A DNA stretch of 64,000 nt from Bacteroidetes bacterium OLB12 (GTDB lineage Bacteria; Bacteroidota; Bacteroidia; Cytophagales; Cyclobacteriaceae), in assembly GCA_001567185.1 (NCBI GenBank), contig LNFR01000001.1:1-64000 (forward strand), given 5' to 3'. The notes under the pieces are model-generated. The model worked only from the letters and a program-made list of their open reading frames with translations, had not been told where the DNA came from and did no database searches. The position numbers were made by a program, and so were the translations under genes. Shown here piece after piece: positions 39,702 through 49,145 of the stretch (the first letter of the stretch is position 1; each line of letters starts with the position of its first letter).

Positions 39702-39735
39702 TTGTCAACTGTTAGTTGCCAATTGTCAACTAGTT
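39702..39735. repeat. TTGTCAACT-type intergenic repeat
   Basis: TTGTCAACTGTTAGTTGCC then AATTGTCAACTAG, a tract of TTGTCAA units at the 3' end of the ABC transporter gene. Similar TTGACA(GTTGACAA) tracts occur at 55009-55049 and 55491-55558. Confidence 0.45.
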
Positions 39736-41464
39736 ATATCCGTGCCTGATACGTATAAAGTTGGTAATACCTGCCTTGTGTGGCGATCAGTTCATCGTGG
39801 GTACCACGCTCCTGAATTTGCCCGGTTTCTATTACAAGAATTTGGTTAGCCTGGCGGATGGTGCTTAGGCGGTGGGCAATTACAAAGGTGGTACGGCCTT
39901 GCATCAATGTTTTTAAACTTTCCTGGATAAAACTTTCGCTTTCGGTATCGAGATTAGAGGTAGCTTCATCAAGAATTAAAATACGGGGGTTTGCAAGAAT
40001 AGCACGCGCGATGGCAATGCGTTGCCGTTGCCCGCCCGAAAGTTTTACACCGCGTTCACCAATAACAGTATCCAGGCCATTTTCGAAGCGATCGGTAAAC
40101 TCATTTACAAAAGCAGCCTGTACCGCCTGTTGCAATTCAGCATCGGTTGCTTCCGGTCTTGGAAATAAAATATTTTCGCGAATGGTGCCCTCAAATAAAA
40201 AATCATCCTGCAACACCACTCCCAGCTGGCTGCGGTAACTGTTCAACGAAACTTTTGAGAGATCCAGGCCGTCAAGCGTGATGGTGCCGCTGTCGGGATT
40301 CAGAAACGTGGCCACCAATCCGGCAATGGTTGTTTTACCGGAGCCCGATGTGCCCACCAACGCGGTTACACTTCCGGCAGGAGCGGTGAATGAAATATTT
40401 TTTAGTACGGGTTTACCTTCTTCGTATGCGAACGAAACATTATTGAATTCAAAATTGCCTTTGATTTTTCCGATTTGAATAACACGTTTTGTACCATCAT
40501 CTTCTACCGGCATGTTCATCAATTCTTCCGTACGATCCAATCCCGCAAAGGCTTCGGTAAGTTGGCTGCCGATGTTGCTCATTTGCACGATGGGCGCAAT
40601 CATAAACACCATAAACATGGTGAACTGCAAAAAGTCTCCGGCACTCAACTCAAAGTAGCCGCTCAGCCCCATTATCCCTACGCTGGCCAGGCCAACTAAA
40701 AAGGTGCCGGCACTGGTAACAAAACTGGTACTGGTTAAACTCTTCTTGATGTTGTTGAAAAGTTTATCCACGCCACTTTCAAATACTTTAATTTCCTGGG
40801 GTTCGGCATTAAAACCTTTTATTACCCGTATGCCATTTAGTGTTTCGGTAAGTCTTCCGGTTACATCGGCTGTAATTTTTCCGCGTTCCCGAAACACAGG
40901 TCGGATAATTGAGAATGCCTTCATTGTTATTACTCCGAAGATGGACATGGGCAGTAATACAAACAACGTCATCCACGGGTTGATGTAAATAAGAAAACCC
41001 ACAGAGAGTAAAGCGGTGAGTACACCACCCACCAGTTGAACTAAGCCGGTACCTACCAGATTGCGCACACCTTCCACATCGTTCATCACCCGCGATACCA
41101 GCGCGCCTGATTTTTGGTTATCAAAAAAACGAATTGGTAAACGCAACAAATGTTTTTGCACCTTGGCACGCAATTCCGAAATCAGATGTTGGGCCTCAAC
41201 ACTTAAGATGATGGTTAGAATGTAGGAGGTAACTGCTTGAATCAGGATGGCAACCGTAAGCACGGTTAGCAACAGGGGTAGTTTATCCATTTCGCGATTT
41301 ACCAGGATGTCGTCCAAAAAGGGTTTGGTAGCCCACGGGGGCACCAGCCCGGCTGCGCGACTAATGATAATTAAGAGTAAGCCAACAAAAATGAGTTTTC
41401 TGCGTGGCCAGATAATGGTTTTAAAAACAGAACGAAGGGAAACTTTGGCTTTTGGTTGCGACAT
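39734..41464 (-). CDS. ABC exporter, fused permease and ATPase (MsbA-like)
   Basis: 576 residues: six transmembrane helices (about 20-315) followed by the nucleotide-binding domain. Walker A is GTSGSGKTT, the signature LSGGQRQRIAIARA, Walker B ILILDEATSNLD, and the switch histidine is in FVIAHRLS. The half-transporter should form a homodimer in the inner membrane and export lipids or lipid-like compounds, as MsbA does; the substrate cannot be set from sequence. It is the only gene of its transcription unit; the tRNA upstream has its own terminator. Confidence 0.93.
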   Translation of the reverse strand: MSQPKAKVSLRSVFKTIIWPRRKLIFVGLLLIIISRAAGLVPPWATKPFLDDILVNREMDKLPLLLTVLTVAILIQAVTSYILTIILSVEAQHLISELRAKVQKHLLRLPIRFFDNQKSGALVSRVMNDVEGVRNLVGTGLVQLVGGVLTALLSVGFLIYINPWMTLFVLLPMSIFGVITMKAFSIIRPVFRERGKITADVTGRLTETLNGIRVIKGFNAEPQEIKVFESGVDKLFNNIKKSLTSTSFVTSAGTFLVGLASVGIMGLSGYFELSAGDFLQFTMFMVFMIAPIVQMSNIGSQLTEAFAGLDRTEELMNMPVEDDGTKRVIQIGKIKGNFEFNNVSFAYEEGKPVLKNISFTAPAGSVTALVGTSGSGKTTIAGLVATFLNPDSGTITLDGLDLSKVSLNSYRSQLGVVLQDDFLFEGTIRENILFPRPEATDAELQQAVQAAFVNEFTDRFENGLDTVIGERGVKLSGGQRQRIAIARAILANPRILILDEATSNLDTESESFIQESLKTLMQGRTTFVIAHRLSTIRQANQILVIETGQIQERGTHDELIATQGRYYQLYTYQARI

Positions 41465-41586
41465 AGAGTGGGGAGTGTAAACTGAAAGACGATCTCTTTA
41501 ACCAAATATTTTAATAAGTGGTTCAGGGATTTGGGAATCCTTTTCTGGATCGATACGTCTGGCAGGAAATAATTTGAAAAACAAAA

Positions 41587-41606
41587 AGTCCCGCTTTCGC
41601 GGGACT
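41587..41606 (-). terminator. Terminator after tRNA-Asn
   Basis: AGTCCCGC-TTTC-GCGGGACT hairpin; on the minus strand it is followed by TTTTTGTTT. It lies 5 bp after the tRNA 3' end. Confidence 0.85.
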
Positions 41607-41610
41607 TTCG

Positions 41611-41684
41611 CTCTCCCTGATGGACTTGAACCATCGACCCTCTGATTAACAGTCAGATGCTCTAACCAGCTGAGCTAAGGGAGA
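41611..41684 (-). tRNA. tRNA-Asn (anticodon GTT)
   Basis: A 74-nt cloverleaf. Acceptor stem TCTCCCT/AGGGAGA, D arm GCTC...GAGC, anticodon stem TCTGA/TCAGA with loop CTGTTAA (anticodon GTT), T arm GATGG-TTCAAGT-CCATC, discriminator G. CCA is not encoded. A terminator follows directly. Confidence 0.97.
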
Positions 41685-41774
41685 ATTTTCTTGTTTTTCC
41701 AAAAATTTGGGAGTGCAATATTACTGGATTGACCCTCAATAATCCAAATAAGCGATAATTTTTTACCCAAAACC

Positions 41775-41804
41775 TTTCACATGCAGAAACGTTCATTAAC
41801 TTTG
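41775..41804 (+). promoter_or_regulatory. Promoter of the membrane protein-regulator-creD operon
   Basis: TTTC (41775-41778), 18 bp, TAACTTTG (41797-41804), close to the Bacteroidota TTTG-N19-TAnnTTTG consensus. Transcription would begin around 41811, inside the palindrome at 41808-41823, which favours the start codon at 41823 over the one at 41781. Confidence 0.55.
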
Positions 41805-41807
41805 AAT

Positions 41808-41823
41808 TACAAAGTACTTTGTA
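41808..41823. promoter_or_regulatory. Perfect 16-bp palindrome, operator candidate
   Basis: TACAAAGTACTTTGTA is a perfect palindrome located at the expected transcription start of the operon. Its core AAAGTACTTT recurs at the centre of the perfect palindrome at 42768-42787. Confidence 0.65.
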
Positions 41824-42446
41824 TGAGCCAAAACGAACCCTATCAAAAAGACCTGGAGTCCATTCGCCAGTTGATGGAACGATCGGTAAAATTCTTATCG
41901 CTCAGCGGACTATCCGGAATACTGGCAGGGCTGTATGCCCTGGTTGGTGCTGCGGTAGCATATTTTATGGTTCACTTTCCGATGTCACCAGTAGAGTACC
42001 GCCAGGAGTCTCTGCAGGGCAACCAGGTGATTTTGAAATTGCTGGGCATTGCTGTACTGGTTTTAGTTGTTTCGTTGATTACCGGTTATGTGCTGGCAAA
42101 TCAAAAGGCTAAAAAAAAGGGTGTAAAGGTTTGGAACACGACAAGTAGGCGACTGGTTGTTAACCTTGCTATTCCATTAGTAACAGGCGCATTGTTTATA
42201 CTCATTTTATTATGGAATGGTCATTATGGCGTAGCTGCACCTGCCTGCCTTGTGTTTTATGGCTTGGCGTTATTAAATGCCAGTGCGCATTTGTTTGATG
42301 AAATCCGCTACCTCGGGTACTCTGAAATTGTGCTGGGGCTAATCTGCGCGTTGCTACCCGGCTATGGTTTAATTTTTTGGGCTGTTGGCTTTGGTGTATT
42401 GCACATTTTGTATGGTACACTGATGTATAAGAAATACGACCGATGA
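41823..42446 (+). CDS. Integral membrane protein of unknown function in the creD operon
   Basis: 207 residues from the ATG at 41823 (MSQNEPYQKDLESIRQLMER). Six hydrophobic helices are visible (for example LSGLSGILAGLYALVGAAVAYF and PLVTGALFILILLWN). A short charged N-terminus precedes them. The stop overlaps the next start by four bases (ATGA), so it is coupled to the wHTH regulator. I do not recognise a named family; its conserved place next to the regulator and creD suggests a role in envelope stress. Confidence 0.75.
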   Translation: MSQNEPYQKDLESIRQLMERSVKFLSLSGLSGILAGLYALVGAAVAYFMVHFPMSPVEYRQESLQGNQVILKLLGIAVLVLVVSLITGYVLANQKAKKKGVKVWNTTSRRLVVNLAIPLVTGALFILILLWNGHYGVAAPACLVFYGLALLNASAHLFDEIRYLGYSEIVLGLICALLPGYGLIFWAVGFGVLHILYGTLMYKKYDR

Positions 42447-42745
42447 AGAACCCCTTCGACAGTTTAGATAAAATTCTGGAACATCGGTTGCGCCTGCAGA
42501 TTGTATCCGTATTGGTGGCTAACGACTCTTATGATTTTAATGCGTTGAAAGAATTGCTGGATACCACCGATGGTAACCTGGCCACACACCTGCGGGCATT
42601 GGAACGTGAAAAATATTTATCGGTGAATAAATCATTTATAGACAGAAAGCCCAACACCCGCTATAAGATTACGGAACGTGGACGAACCGCATTTAAAAAG
42701 CACCTGGAGGCTATGGAAGAATTGATTAAACAACAAAAGCGATAA
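42443..42745 (+). CDS. Winged-helix transcriptional regulator of the creD operon
   Basis: 100 residues, all of it a winged helix: MKNPFDSLDKILEHRLRLQIVSVLV, a recognition part TTDGNLATHLRALEREKYL, and a wing SFIDRKPNTRYKITERGRTAF. This is the small MarR/PadR-like wHTH family that often precedes creD in Bacteroidota. Its likely targets are the two palindromes with core AAAGTACTTT at 41808-41823 and 42768-42787, which frame the gene; this is inference from position. Confidence 0.88.
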   Translation: MKNPFDSLDKILEHRLRLQIVSVLVANDSYDFNALKELLDTTDGNLATHLRALEREKYLSVNKSFIDRKPNTRYKITERGRTAFKKHLEAMEELIKQQKR

Positions 42746-42767
42746 AAATTTTACCCATTCACTTTTA

Positions 42768-42787
42768 AATTAAAAGTACTTTTAATT
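42768..42787. promoter_or_regulatory. Perfect 20-bp palindrome in front of creD
   Basis: AATTAAAAGTACTTTTAATT is a perfect palindrome ending 10 bp before the creD start codon. It shares the core AAAGTACTTT with 41808-41823. Confidence 0.65.
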
Positions 42788-42797
42788 AACTGAAATT

Positions 42798-44213
42798 ATG
42801 GAAACACAACCAACTCCCAACCTCAGCATTATCGAGCGCTTTAACCAATGGATTACCGAATCCATTATGGTAAAATTATTTTCCATTGGCTTTTTGATTT
42901 TGATCTTGCTCATCCCTGCATCGTGGATTGAAGACCTGATTCGCGAAAGGCAAAACCGGGCCGATGAAGTGATTCGCGAAGTATCTGATAAATGGTCAGG
43001 CCCGCAATTGCTTTCAGGCCCGGTCGTACGCATTCCATTTATCAAAAAGGAAAAAGTAAAAACATGGCACGAAGGCAAACAGGTGGAGGAGGTAATTGAA
43101 ACCGAGCACTATGCCTATTTCTTACCGGAAGATTATCGGGTTAAAAGCGATATCACTACAGAGGTACGCAAACGCGGAATTTTTGAAGTGGTGCTGTATA
43201 AAAGTAACATCAGCATGCAAGCGCAATTTGAAGCACCCGATTTTTCAACCTGGAATGTTCCCCATGAACAGGTTAATTGGAAAGAAGCCGTATTGCTGAA
43301 TGGAATTTCGGACCTGCGTGGTATAGGAGAAAATCCGGTTGTAAAATCGGGGGCTGTGTTACCATCCGAACCCATAAGTGATATTGGTGTGGCTGTAAAT
43401 CAATATGCGCAATTTACAAGCAATCAAGCCGCTAATGATGCTTCCAATCTGCGTACCATAAGCGGCATCATAACACCCTTGTTGTGGCAGGCGCGCCCGG
43501 AGTCAACCATGAACATTAGCGTGCAACTAAGTTTAAAGGGCAGCGAGCGTTTATACTTTGTGCCCACGGGTAAATCAACAGAAGTAACTTCAACCAGCGC
43601 GTGGTCTTCGCCTAGTTTTGAAGGCAAGTTGCTGCCCGAACACACAGTAAATGATTCTGGTTTTACAGCAACCTGGAAAGTACTTTCTTTTAACCGGCCC
43701 TTCTCGCAAAAATGGGTTGATCGGGAGCAAACCTTATCGGGATCGGAATTTGGTGTTCGTTTATTAATTCCGGCCGATCAATATCAAAAGAGTACGCGTA
43801 CAGCCAAGTATGGAGTTTTAATCATACTGCTTGCATTCACCACATTATTCCTGGTTGAGATAACAACCAAAACCCGCATCCATCCATTTCAATACATATT
43901 GATTGGTGCTGCGCTGATCATTTATTATACGTTGTTGCTTTCATTTTCGGAGCAGGTGGGTTACAATGGTGCGTACGTGATTGCCTCAATTGCTACAACA
44001 GCGCTGATCACGTTGTACTCAACAACTTTTTTGAAAAGCAAACCGGTGGTTTTGTTATTCTCCCTTTTAATGACATCGTTCTACGCATTTATTTTCATCA
44101 TTATCCAGGCGCAAGACTTTAGTTTGCTGATCGGAAGCGTTGGTTTGTTCCTGATCATTGGGTTGCTGATGTATTTCTCCCGAAATATTAAATGGTATGG
44201 CTCCAGAAGTTAG
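42798..44213 (+). CDS. creD: CreD-family inner membrane protein
   Basis: 471 residues. A first transmembrane helix (SIMVKLFSIGFLILILLIPASWI) is followed by a large periplasmic domain (about 45-330; VRIPFIKKEKV, YFLPEDYRV, RPESTMNISVQLSLKG) and then five or six helices (YGVLIILLAFTTLFLVEI onward). The pattern I(R)ERQNRADEVIREVSDKW(S)GPQ is typical of CreD. The family is linked to envelope integrity and colicin or beta-lactam response in Enterobacteria. It is third in an operon with a membrane protein and a wHTH regulator and has an extra operator-like palindrome in front. Confidence 0.93.
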   Translation: METQPTPNLSIIERFNQWITESIMVKLFSIGFLILILLIPASWIEDLIRERQNRADEVIREVSDKWSGPQLLSGPVVRIPFIKKEKVKTWHEGKQVEEVIETEHYAYFLPEDYRVKSDITTEVRKRGIFEVVLYKSNISMQAQFEAPDFSTWNVPHEQVNWKEAVLLNGISDLRGIGENPVVKSGAVLPSEPISDIGVAVNQYAQFTSNQAANDASNLRTISGIITPLLWQARPESTMNISVQLSLKGSERLYFVPTGKSTEVTSTSAWSSPSFEGKLLPEHTVNDSGFTATWKVLSFNRPFSQKWVDREQTLSGSEFGVRLLIPADQYQKSTRTAKYGVLIILLAFTTLFLVEITTKTRIHPFQYILIGAALIIYYTLLLSFSEQVGYNGAYVIASIATTALITLYSTTFLKSKPVVLLFSLLMTSFYAFIFIIIQAQDFSLLIGSVGLFLIIGLLMYFSRNIKWYGSRS

Positions 44214-44241
44214 GGTAGGGATTTGAAATTATTTTCAAAAG

Positions 44242-44264
44242 AGGTCCAGAACAGGGCCTTTTTT
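44242..44264 (+). terminator. Terminator after creD
   Basis: AGGTCC-AGAACA-GGGCCT hairpin (one G-T pair) followed by T6, about 30 bp after the creD stop. Confidence 0.75.
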
Positions 44265-44278
44265 ATTTAACTTACTTC

Positions 44279-46627
44279 ATGATTAGAATCTTATTATTTC
44301 TGTTGCTGCCCATAGTTGGGTTTGGTCAACACCTCATAACACCCTCCAATAAGTATATCAAGAACCGGTGGCAGGCACGTTGGATCGGGCCGAAAGAAGG
44401 ATCGTTTCAATACGGAGTGTATCATTTCAGAAAAACGTTTTCACTTCAGGCAAAGCCCCATCAATTTATTATTCACCTTTCAGCAGATAATCGGTACCGG
44501 CTGTTTGTTAATGGTGTTTATGTTACGGATGGTCCGCAAATAAGCGATGGCCGTCATTGGCGATTTGAATCCTTAGACATTGGGCCACTGTTGAAATCCG
44601 GTGAAAACCTGTTGGCTGTTCAGGTAGTAAACTTTGGAGAGGCTGCCCCCTTGTATATGATGGGCAAACGAACAGCTTTGATTGTGCAGGGCGAAGATTC
44701 GCTGGCGGCCCAGGTAAATACCAATCAGTCGTGGAAATATTTTTTCAACAAAGGGATAGAGCCCATCATATTTAATCCGGGTGATCCCAATTTGTATTAT
44801 CACTATTATGCAGCCGGCCCGCTTGAAAAAGTGGATGGCACCCAGTTTCCATGGGGCTGGGAGAAGCCGGGCTTTCCGGACGATACCTGGACATCGGCCG
44901 CAGTTTCTGAAACCGGGGCACCATTTGGTGTGGTAGGCTATGGCGCTGAAACATGGGAATTGGTGCCACGCTCCATCCCCCTGATGGAGCGCTTGTATCA
45001 ATCAGTCGGAGTCATTCGAAGGAGTGCGGGGTTATCGAAACAACCAACCAGTATGCCCGTTACCATTCCGGCCAACACAACCTGTTCTATCTTACTGGAC
45101 CAGCAGCAACTGACTACGGCTTTTCCGGAATTATTTGTTTCGGGAGGTGCCGGAAGCAAAATCAAAGTAACGTATGCGGAGGCGGTGTTTAATGATTCTC
45201 AAAATAAAGGCCACCGCGATTCTATTCGCAACAGAACAATTCATGGTGTTTATGATTGGTTCATACCCGATGGAGGCAAATCAAGAATGTTTACTACGCT
45301 TACCTATCGTACGTTTCGCTACGTTCAGTTGGATATTGTTACGGCCAGTCAGCCGCTAACGATTGATAAAATGGGAAGTTGGTTTACGGGTTATCCGTTT
45401 ACCAATCAGGCAGCGTTTCGCTCCAACGACAAAGCCTTGTCGAAAATTTTTGATATCGGCTGGCATACCGCCAGGTTGTGTGCTTACGAAACCTATATGG
45501 ACTGCCCGTATTGGGAGCGGTTGCAATACATTGGCGATACGCGTATTCAGGCGCTTGTTTCGTATTATGTTTCCGGGGATGATCGCCTGGCGAAAAATTC
45601 CCTGGAACAATTTTATTGGTCGCTAACCTACGATGGACTTACCTACAGCCGTTATCCCTCTTCGCTGGCTCAGTATATTCCAAACTATTCGCTCGTGTGG
45701 GTTACTATGATTCACGATTTCTTCCTGTATCGCAACGATCCGGAATTTGTTAAAACATTTTTGCCGGGTATTCAACGGGTGCTGGAACACTTTACGCAAT
45801 ACCTTACTCCGGATAACATGATGAAGGAGCAACCGTATTGGGATTTTCTGGATCATTCATTTCCAACACACAAGATTGTGGAGGAAAGCTCTTTCAAGAA
45901 ACTCACCACCAATTCGCTTTTTTATGCATACACCTTAAGCCTTGCGGCAGAAATGTTCAGCGAATTTAATCAGCCGGAACTGGCTCAGAAATATTCCTTG
46001 CAAAGCCAGCAACTAAAGGCAAGTGTAAAGCAACAATGTTGGGATGCGAACCGGTTGCTTTATGCCGATACTCCGGATAAAAAACACTTTAGCATGCACA
46101 GCAACATCCTGGCTGTACTTTGCGGAATGGTGCCCCGCGAAGAGCAGGCAGCGTTTGTAAAACGGTTGGTAGAAAGCAAAGACATTACCCGCACTACCTT
46201 GTATTTTGATTTTTACCTGGGCCGGGCTATGAATTTAGCACAGGCAGGAGATCAGTATTTTCAATTGCTCAATCAATGGAAGGAACTATTGAATTTAGGA
46301 TTAACCACTTTTCCGGAGGGTGTATCGCGCAGCGAGTGTCATGCCTGGAGTGCAAGTCCGAATTTTGAAATGCTGGCAACTTTTGCAGGCATCCAACCAC
46401 AAACACCTGGATTTAAAAAGGTATTGATTCGGCCGCAGCTACAAGCCTTGCAACAAGTGGCCGGAAAAATTCCACATTGGGCTGGTGAACTTTCTGTTGA
46501 TTTTGAAAAGAAAGGTAATCAGCTAACAGGACAAGTAACGTTACCACCAACCATCACCGGCCGCCTGGAGTGGAACGGAAAAGTGGTTGAATTGAAATCC
46601 GGTTCCAATTCCATTCGGGTAGAATAG
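44279..46627 (+). CDS. Secreted alpha-L-rhamnosidase (GH78 type)
   Basis: 782 residues with a signal peptide ending near GFGQ. An N-terminal beta-sandwich (HFRKTFSLQAKPHQFIIHLSA, YRLFVNGVYVTDGP) and a second beta domain precede an (alpha/alpha)6 barrel from about 380 to 690. The MDCPYWERLQYIGDTR segment near residue 407 carries the GH78 general acid region. The C-terminal beta domain includes ILIRPQLQAL. It should cleave terminal alpha-L-rhamnose, matching the GH106-type enzyme at 9236, but it stands alone 32 kb away. No SusC/D lies beside it. Confidence 0.88.
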   Translation: MIRILLFLLLPIVGFGQHLITPSNKYIKNRWQARWIGPKEGSFQYGVYHFRKTFSLQAKPHQFIIHLSADNRYRLFVNGVYVTDGPQISDGRHWRFESLDIGPLLKSGENLLAVQVVNFGEAAPLYMMGKRTALIVQGEDSLAAQVNTNQSWKYFFNKGIEPIIFNPGDPNLYYHYYAAGPLEKVDGTQFPWGWEKPGFPDDTWTSAAVSETGAPFGVVGYGAETWELVPRSIPLMERLYQSVGVIRRSAGLSKQPTSMPVTIPANTTCSILLDQQQLTTAFPELFVSGGAGSKIKVTYAEAVFNDSQNKGHRDSIRNRTIHGVYDWFIPDGGKSRMFTTLTYRTFRYVQLDIVTASQPLTIDKMGSWFTGYPFTNQAAFRSNDKALSKIFDIGWHTARLCAYETYMDCPYWERLQYIGDTRIQALVSYYVSGDDRLAKNSLEQFYWSLTYDGLTYSRYPSSLAQYIPNYSLVWVTMIHDFFLYRNDPEFVKTFLPGIQRVLEHFTQYLTPDNMMKEQPYWDFLDHSFPTHKIVEESSFKKLTTNSLFYAYTLSLAAEMFSEFNQPELAQKYSLQSQQLKASVKQQCWDANRLLYADTPDKKHFSMHSNILAVLCGMVPREEQAAFVKRLVESKDITRTTLYFDFYLGRAMNLAQAGDQYFQLLNQWKELLNLGLTTFPEGVSRSECHAWSASPNFEMLATFAGIQPQTPGFKKVLIRPQLQALQQVAGKIPHWAGELSVDFEKKGNQLTGQVTLPPTITGRLEWNGKVVELKSGSNSIRVE

Positions 46628-46639
46628 CAAATACTTTTT

Positions 46640-48271
46640 CTATTCTTTTTCCAAAAACGGATAGCGGTAATCGGTTGGTGTAACAAATGTTTCCTTGATG
46701 GTGCGCATGCTTACCCATCGCAACAGGTTTACTTTTGCTCCTGCTTTGTCATTAGTTCCGGATCCTCTTGCACCACCAAAGGGTTGCTGGCCTACTACTG
46801 CACCTGTTGGTTTGTCGTTGATGTAAAAATTGCCGGCAGCATTTACAAGTTTTTTAGTAGCCAGTTCAACTGCAAACCGGTCTTTAGCAAGAATTGATCC
46901 CGTAAGGGCATAAGGCGAGGTGGCATCTACCAGCTCTAATGTTTGTTCAAAATTTTCAGCATGGTACACATAGATGGTGAGTACCGGTCCAAAAATTTCT
47001 TCACACATGGTTAAGGACGAGGCATCCTTGGTAACAATAATGGTAGGTTCAACAAAATAGCCTTTGGACTTATCGTATTTACCACCCGCAATAATTTCAT
47101 TCATGGGGTTTTGACGGGCTTTTTCAATGTAACCCGTAATGGAGTTAAAGGCCTTTTCATCAATTACTGCATTGATGAAATTTCCAAAATCTTCCGTAGG
47201 CCCCATCTGAAAACTTTTGAGGTCTGCCAATAAATTTTGTTTCACCTCGTCCCACATGTTAGATGGAATGTATGCACGCGATGCAGCAGAGCATTTTTGC
47301 CCCTGGTATTCAAACGCACCCCGCGAAAGCGCGGTAGATACTTCTTTCGGATTGGCACTTTTGTGGGCGATTACAAAATCCTTTCCACCGGTTTCGCCAA
47401 CAATGCGGGGATAGGAGCGGTACTTGTGGATGTTATTACCCACTGTTTTCCAAATGTTTTGAAATACACCTGTACTTCCGGTAAAGTGAATGCCTGCAAA
47501 ATCTTTATGATTAAAAATCACATCGCCTGCATCGGGGCCACTTACATACACCAAGTTGATAACACCATCGGGCAAGCCTGCCTCTTTTAATACCTGCATG
47601 ATTACATTGGCGGCATAAACCTGCGAGTTAGCCGGTTTCCACACCACGGTGTTCCCCATCATGGCAGCGCTGGTTGGTAAGTTGCCGGCAATGGCTGTAA
47701 AGTTGAACGGAGTTAGTGCAAACACAAAACCTTCCAAAGGCCGGTATTCCATGCGGTTCCAAACCCCGGGCGATGATTGCGGCTGATCGTTGTAAATCTC
47801 GCTCATGAAATACACATTGAAGCGCAGGAAGTCAATCAACTCACAAGCCGAATCAATTTCTGCCTGAAAGGCATTTTTAGATTGCCCCAACATGGTGGCA
47901 GCATTAATCTTGTAGCGGTACGGGCCTGCTAAAAGATCAGCAGCTTTTAAGAATATGCTGGCTCGGTTTTCCCAACTTAAACCAGCCCATAGTTCTTTTG
48001 CTGCCAACGCAGCATTGATGGCTTGTTCCACATGACTCTTGTCGCCTTCATGGAAATAACCAAGCAGGTGTTTATGATCGTGAGGCGGATGAAGCGGTTT
48101 TTTATTTCCAGACCGTACTTCTTCGGCACCGATGTACATCGGTACATCCACCTGGGCCGCACGCGCATCGGCAAGCGCCTTCTTTAAGGCAGCACGTTCT
48201 TTGGTGCCCGGTGCGTAGGAAAGAACAGGTTCGTTTTTTGGTACGGGAACATGAAAAAAGCCGGTTGACAT
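46640..48271 (-). CDS. pruA: L-glutamate gamma-semialdehyde (1-pyrroline-5-carboxylate) dehydrogenase
   Basis: 543 residues, the usual length of the single-domain enzyme. Motifs: FALTPFNFTAIAGNLPT, VVWKPANSQVYAA, HFTGSTGVF, the glutamate in IVGETGGKDFVI, and the catalytic Cys in YQGQKCSAASRAYIP. It oxidises glutamate semialdehyde, in equilibrium with P5C, to glutamate with NAD, the second step of proline breakdown. No proline dehydrogenase is adjacent. It is convergent with the GH78 gene, 12 bp apart. Confidence 0.95.
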   Translation of the reverse strand: MSTGFFHVPVPKNEPVLSYAPGTKERAALKKALADARAAQVDVPMYIGAEEVRSGNKKPLHPPHDHKHLLGYFHEGDKSHVEQAINAALAAKELWAGLSWENRASIFLKAADLLAGPYRYKINAATMLGQSKNAFQAEIDSACELIDFLRFNVYFMSEIYNDQPQSSPGVWNRMEYRPLEGFVFALTPFNFTAIAGNLPTSAAMMGNTVVWKPANSQVYAANVIMQVLKEAGLPDGVINLVYVSGPDAGDVIFNHKDFAGIHFTGSTGVFQNIWKTVGNNIHKYRSYPRIVGETGGKDFVIAHKSANPKEVSTALSRGAFEYQGQKCSAASRAYIPSNMWDEVKQNLLADLKSFQMGPTEDFGNFINAVIDEKAFNSITGYIEKARQNPMNEIIAGGKYDKSKGYFVEPTIIVTKDASSLTMCEEIFGPVLTIYVYHAENFEQTLELVDATSPYALTGSILAKDRFAVELATKKLVNAAGNFYINDKPTGAVVGQQPFGGARGSGTNDKAGAKVNLLRWVSMRTIKETFVTPTDYRYPFLEKE

Positions 48272-48341
48272 ATCAGTAAAGTTTAAAGTTCGAAATGATG
48301 AGAAGAAAACAGGTGCAAATTTAGCTGATTAAGGTTGTGTT

Positions 48342-49034
48342 TTAAAGTATCTCCTTCAGTTGCTTCAGGTCGTGAATTTCGTGGGTCACTGTTTCAGTGT
48401 GGGCAATACGGTCAGGATTAAAATAAATGGTATCTACATTGGCATTGCGAGCCCCGCCCATATCAGTTTGGAGATTATCACCAATCATAACGGCTTCATG
48501 GTGACTAAAGCCGCTTTCGGCAAGTGCAAAATCAAAAATTTCGCGGGCGGGTTTTTTATGGCCGGCCCTTGCAGAAGTGACCACACTTTTAAAATAATGT
48601 GTGATACCGGAGGAAGCGAGTTTGGTTCCCTGAATTTCTTCAAACCCGTTTGTTACAATGGTCATGTGATAGCGCGATGCCAGGTAGTCCAGCGATTCGA
48701 GTGCATTGGGCATCAGCGCTCCTTTTTTGGGTGATTGCAATACATATTGATCGGATAATGTCATCGACAGGTTTTCATCATCAATATGGAAATGCGCCAA
48801 TATGTTTTTGAAACGATGAAATCGGATTTCATCACGGCTAATTTGCCCGGCATCATACTTGCTCCATAAATCGGTGTTGATTCTGGAAAAAACTTTTTTG
48901 AAATCGGCAAATTGAGTTACCCCTCGCTTTTGAAGGTTGTGTATTTCAAATAATTCGGCAAGTGTTTGTGATGAATTGGTTTCAAAGTCCCACAAGGTGT
49001 GGTCTAAATCAAACAGAATACATTTATATTTCAT
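48342..49034 (-). CDS. yjjG: HAD-family noncanonical pyrimidine nucleotidase, YjjG type
   Basis: 230 residues from the ATG at 49034; longer in-frame upstream codons encode no family sequence. HAD motif I is FDLDHTLWDFE, motif II TIVTNG, motif III the lysine in ARAGHKKP, and motif IV GDNLQTDMGGA. The alpha-helical cap of the YjjG group follows motif I (NSSQTLAELFEIHNL). It removes phosphate from nucleoside monophosphates, with a preference for modified or non-canonical pyrimidines, in the cytoplasm. Confidence 0.9.
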   Translation of the reverse strand: MKYKCILFDLDHTLWDFETNSSQTLAELFEIHNLQKRGVTQFADFKKVFSRINTDLWSKYDAGQISRDEIRFHRFKNILAHFHIDDENLSMTLSDQYVLQSPKKGALMPNALESLDYLASRYHMTIVTNGFEEIQGTKLASSGITHYFKSVVTSARAGHKKPAREIFDFALAESGFSHHEAVMIGDNLQTDMGGARNANVDTIYFNPDRIAHTETVTHEIHDLKQLKEIL

Positions 49035-49145
49035 GGGTTCATTCAATTTTAACAGGCACCACCCGCAAACATCGGATTTGTTTTTATGAGGCTTAACCAA
49101 CTGCTACAAATCGTTCTTAACATTTAATTGGATTTTTGGTTCATT

